DNA of 6,105 bases from an uncultured bacterium (GTDB lineage Bacteria > Patescibacteriota > Minisyncoccia > CAIUEV01): assembly GCA_903898335.1 (NCBI GenBank), contig CAIUEV010000120.1, positions 1 through 6,105 on the forward strand, written 5' to 3'. The notes under the pieces are model-generated. The model was not told the DNA's origin. It was given only the letters and a program-made list of their open reading frames with translations, and ran no database searches. Shown here piece after piece: positions 5,219 to 6,105 of this stretch (position 1 is the first letter of the stretch; every line of letters begins with the position of its first letter). The position numbers and the translations under genes were made by a program.

Positions 5219-6105
5219 TTATTTTTCCAGTTTTTTAATTGCCAAATTTATTCTTCTCAAAGATTCCTCATGACCTAAAAGCCAGGCACATTCGAAGGGA
5301 CTGGGGCTTTTTTCTTTACCGGAAAGAGCTACTCGCAAAGGCCAAAGCAAGCGACCACGGTTGTCTCCCGCCTGCGCAATTAAAAGTTCTTCCAATTTTT
5401 TCAGTGAATATTCGGATTCTACGATACCGCCAATGGCCTCCAGTGATTCGTTCAGAGATTTTATCAAATCTTCTCCGGAGATATCTTTCCAAAAAAGCAA
5501 TTTTGAGTCGTAATCAGGCAAAGCCATAACAAAATCCGCCTCAACTGCAAAATCTGACAGACAAAAGGCCCTGTCTTTAAAAACCGCAATTATTCGGGAA
5601 ATCACGCCTTCTTCGATTTTGCTGTCAAAAAAAGGCTTCAGCATTGAGAGTAGCTCTTCATCACTTTTGTTTTTTATGTATTGTGAAGAAAACCAATCCA
5701 ATCTTCGACGATCAAAACGAGGCGCCGCCTTGTTTAATTTTGCGTCATCAAATATTTCTTCCAATTCTTTCAGGGAGAAAATTTCCTGTTCCGTTTTGGG
5801 ATTCCAGCCTAAAAGAGCAATAAAATTGACAATCGCCTCCGGTAAATATCCCTTTTTTCTGAAGTCAGAAACGGAAACGTCTCCGTCTCGTTTGCTTAAT
5901 TTACCGCCAACCGTGTTGAGAATTGTCGTCAAATGACCGAAGACAGGCGCCTCCCACCCGAAAGCTTGGTAAAGTAAAATATGTTTGGGAGTGCTCGGAA
6001 TCCATTCCTCGCCTCGAAAAACATGCTAAATTTCCATCAAATAATCGTCCACTACCACCGGAAAATGATATGTCGGAAAACCATCCGACTTCATCAGCAC
6101 AAAAT
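5219..6105 (-). CDS. gltX: Glutamyl-tRNA synthetase, C-terminal part; 5' end outside the window; interrupted by an in-frame TAG
   Basis: This class I synthetase charges tRNA with glutamate, and in bacteria lacking GlnRS also tRNA-Gln for GatCAB. The frame is open from the right edge for 294 codons to TAA at 5219-5221, with one internal TAG as codon 26. Before the TAG are KSDGFPTYHF and VVVDDYLMEI. After it come HVFRGEEWIPSTPKH (27-41), AFGWEAPVFGHL (47-58), the KMSKS-type ATP loop KLSKR (68-72), GDVSV, GYLPEAIVNFIALLGWNP, and the helical anticodon-binding domain to the end. The N-terminal part with the HIGH motif, roughly 200 residues, lies beyond the window. Apart from the TAG the frame and conservation are intact. 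A gene call that respects the stop would begin near TTG 5930-5932 or another alternative start, but that is not a natural N-terminus because it would lack most of the catalytic domain. Confidence 0.92.
6026..6028 (-). other. Premature TAG codon in gltX
   Basis: The - strand reads ATG GAA ATT TAG CAT GTT TTT CGA GGC, that is M-E-I-stop-H-V-F-R-G. GluRS proteins have M-x-I-S/T-H-V-x-R-G here, so the stop replaces a conserved Ser or Thr. TCG to TAG is a single C-to-A change. The frame is the same on both sides, so this is a substitution and not an indel. Confidence 0.9.

Noticed and set aside
5219..5932. Treating the gltX remnant as a complete 237-residue gene starting at TTG 5930-5932.
   Set aside because: The same frame continues upstream with conserved GluRS sequence (RGEEWIPSTPKH, AFGWEAPVFGHL), so the TTG is an internal leucine codon.
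5619..5936. Open + strand frame of 105 codons opposite gltX.
   Set aside because: The - strand encodes unmistakable GluRS motifs including KLSKR; the + frame is Ser/Leu/Phe-rich shadow sequence.
1..6105. CRISPR arrays, tRNA or rRNA genes, insertion sequences, attachment sites and toxin-antitoxin or defence genes.
   Set aside because: I saw no regularly spaced repeats, cloverleaf with a T-loop consensus, transposase or recombinase motifs, or terminal inverted repeats; nearly the whole window is covered by the genes listed.

Overview
The window looks like chromosomal DNA from an uncultivated member of the Candidate Phyla Radiation (Patescibacteria, probably Parcubacteria-like). The main reason is the secreted protein at 4226-5167. 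Its mature N-terminus (W-x-E-P-T...P-P-G-N-N, then GGLILN, GLIV, VGIGT..P..KLDV.G) is a layout I associate with surface proteins of that group. Compact gene spacing, A/T-rich leaders with almost no Shine-Dalgarno sequences and a moderately AT-rich composition agree with this. TAA, TAG and TGA all end genes here, so the UGA=Gly code of Gracilibacteria/SR1 does not apply. The placement is inference; there is no rRNA or marker gene in the window that settles it.

Layout: two gene groups converge on a hairpin terminator at about 3652-3678. On the + strand (53-3598) lie a nucleotide-sugar 6-dehydrogenase of the WecC/WbpA type, a membrane-anchored GT2 glycosyltransferase of the DPM1/GtrB/ArnC type, methionyl-tRNA formyltransferase (fmt) and a 97-residue Cys/His-rich protein of unknown function. 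The first three are 4-16 bases apart and are probably one transcript. On the - strand (6105 down to 3683) lie the 3' part of a glutamyl-tRNA synthetase gene (gltX), the secreted repeat-containing protein, and a small membrane-anchored protein with an extracytoplasmic beta-type domain.

How they work together: the dehydrogenase would make a UDP-sugar uronic acid, and the GT2 enzyme would load a sugar on a polyprenyl-phosphate carrier at the inner face of the membrane. Together they suggest cell-surface glycan synthesis. Fmt and GltX are translation genes that share transcripts with envelope genes, as often happens in small genomes. The two exported - strand proteins look like a surface module, with the larger one resembling phage tail-fibre or pilus-tip adhesin sequences.

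The most notable anomaly is an in-frame TAG (6026-6028, - strand) in an otherwise perfectly conserved stretch of gltX, where the family has Ser or Thr. I did not find a clearly new defence system, mobile element, CRISPR array or RNA gene. The least explained items are the Cys-rich secreted protein and the 97-residue putative metal-binding protein.
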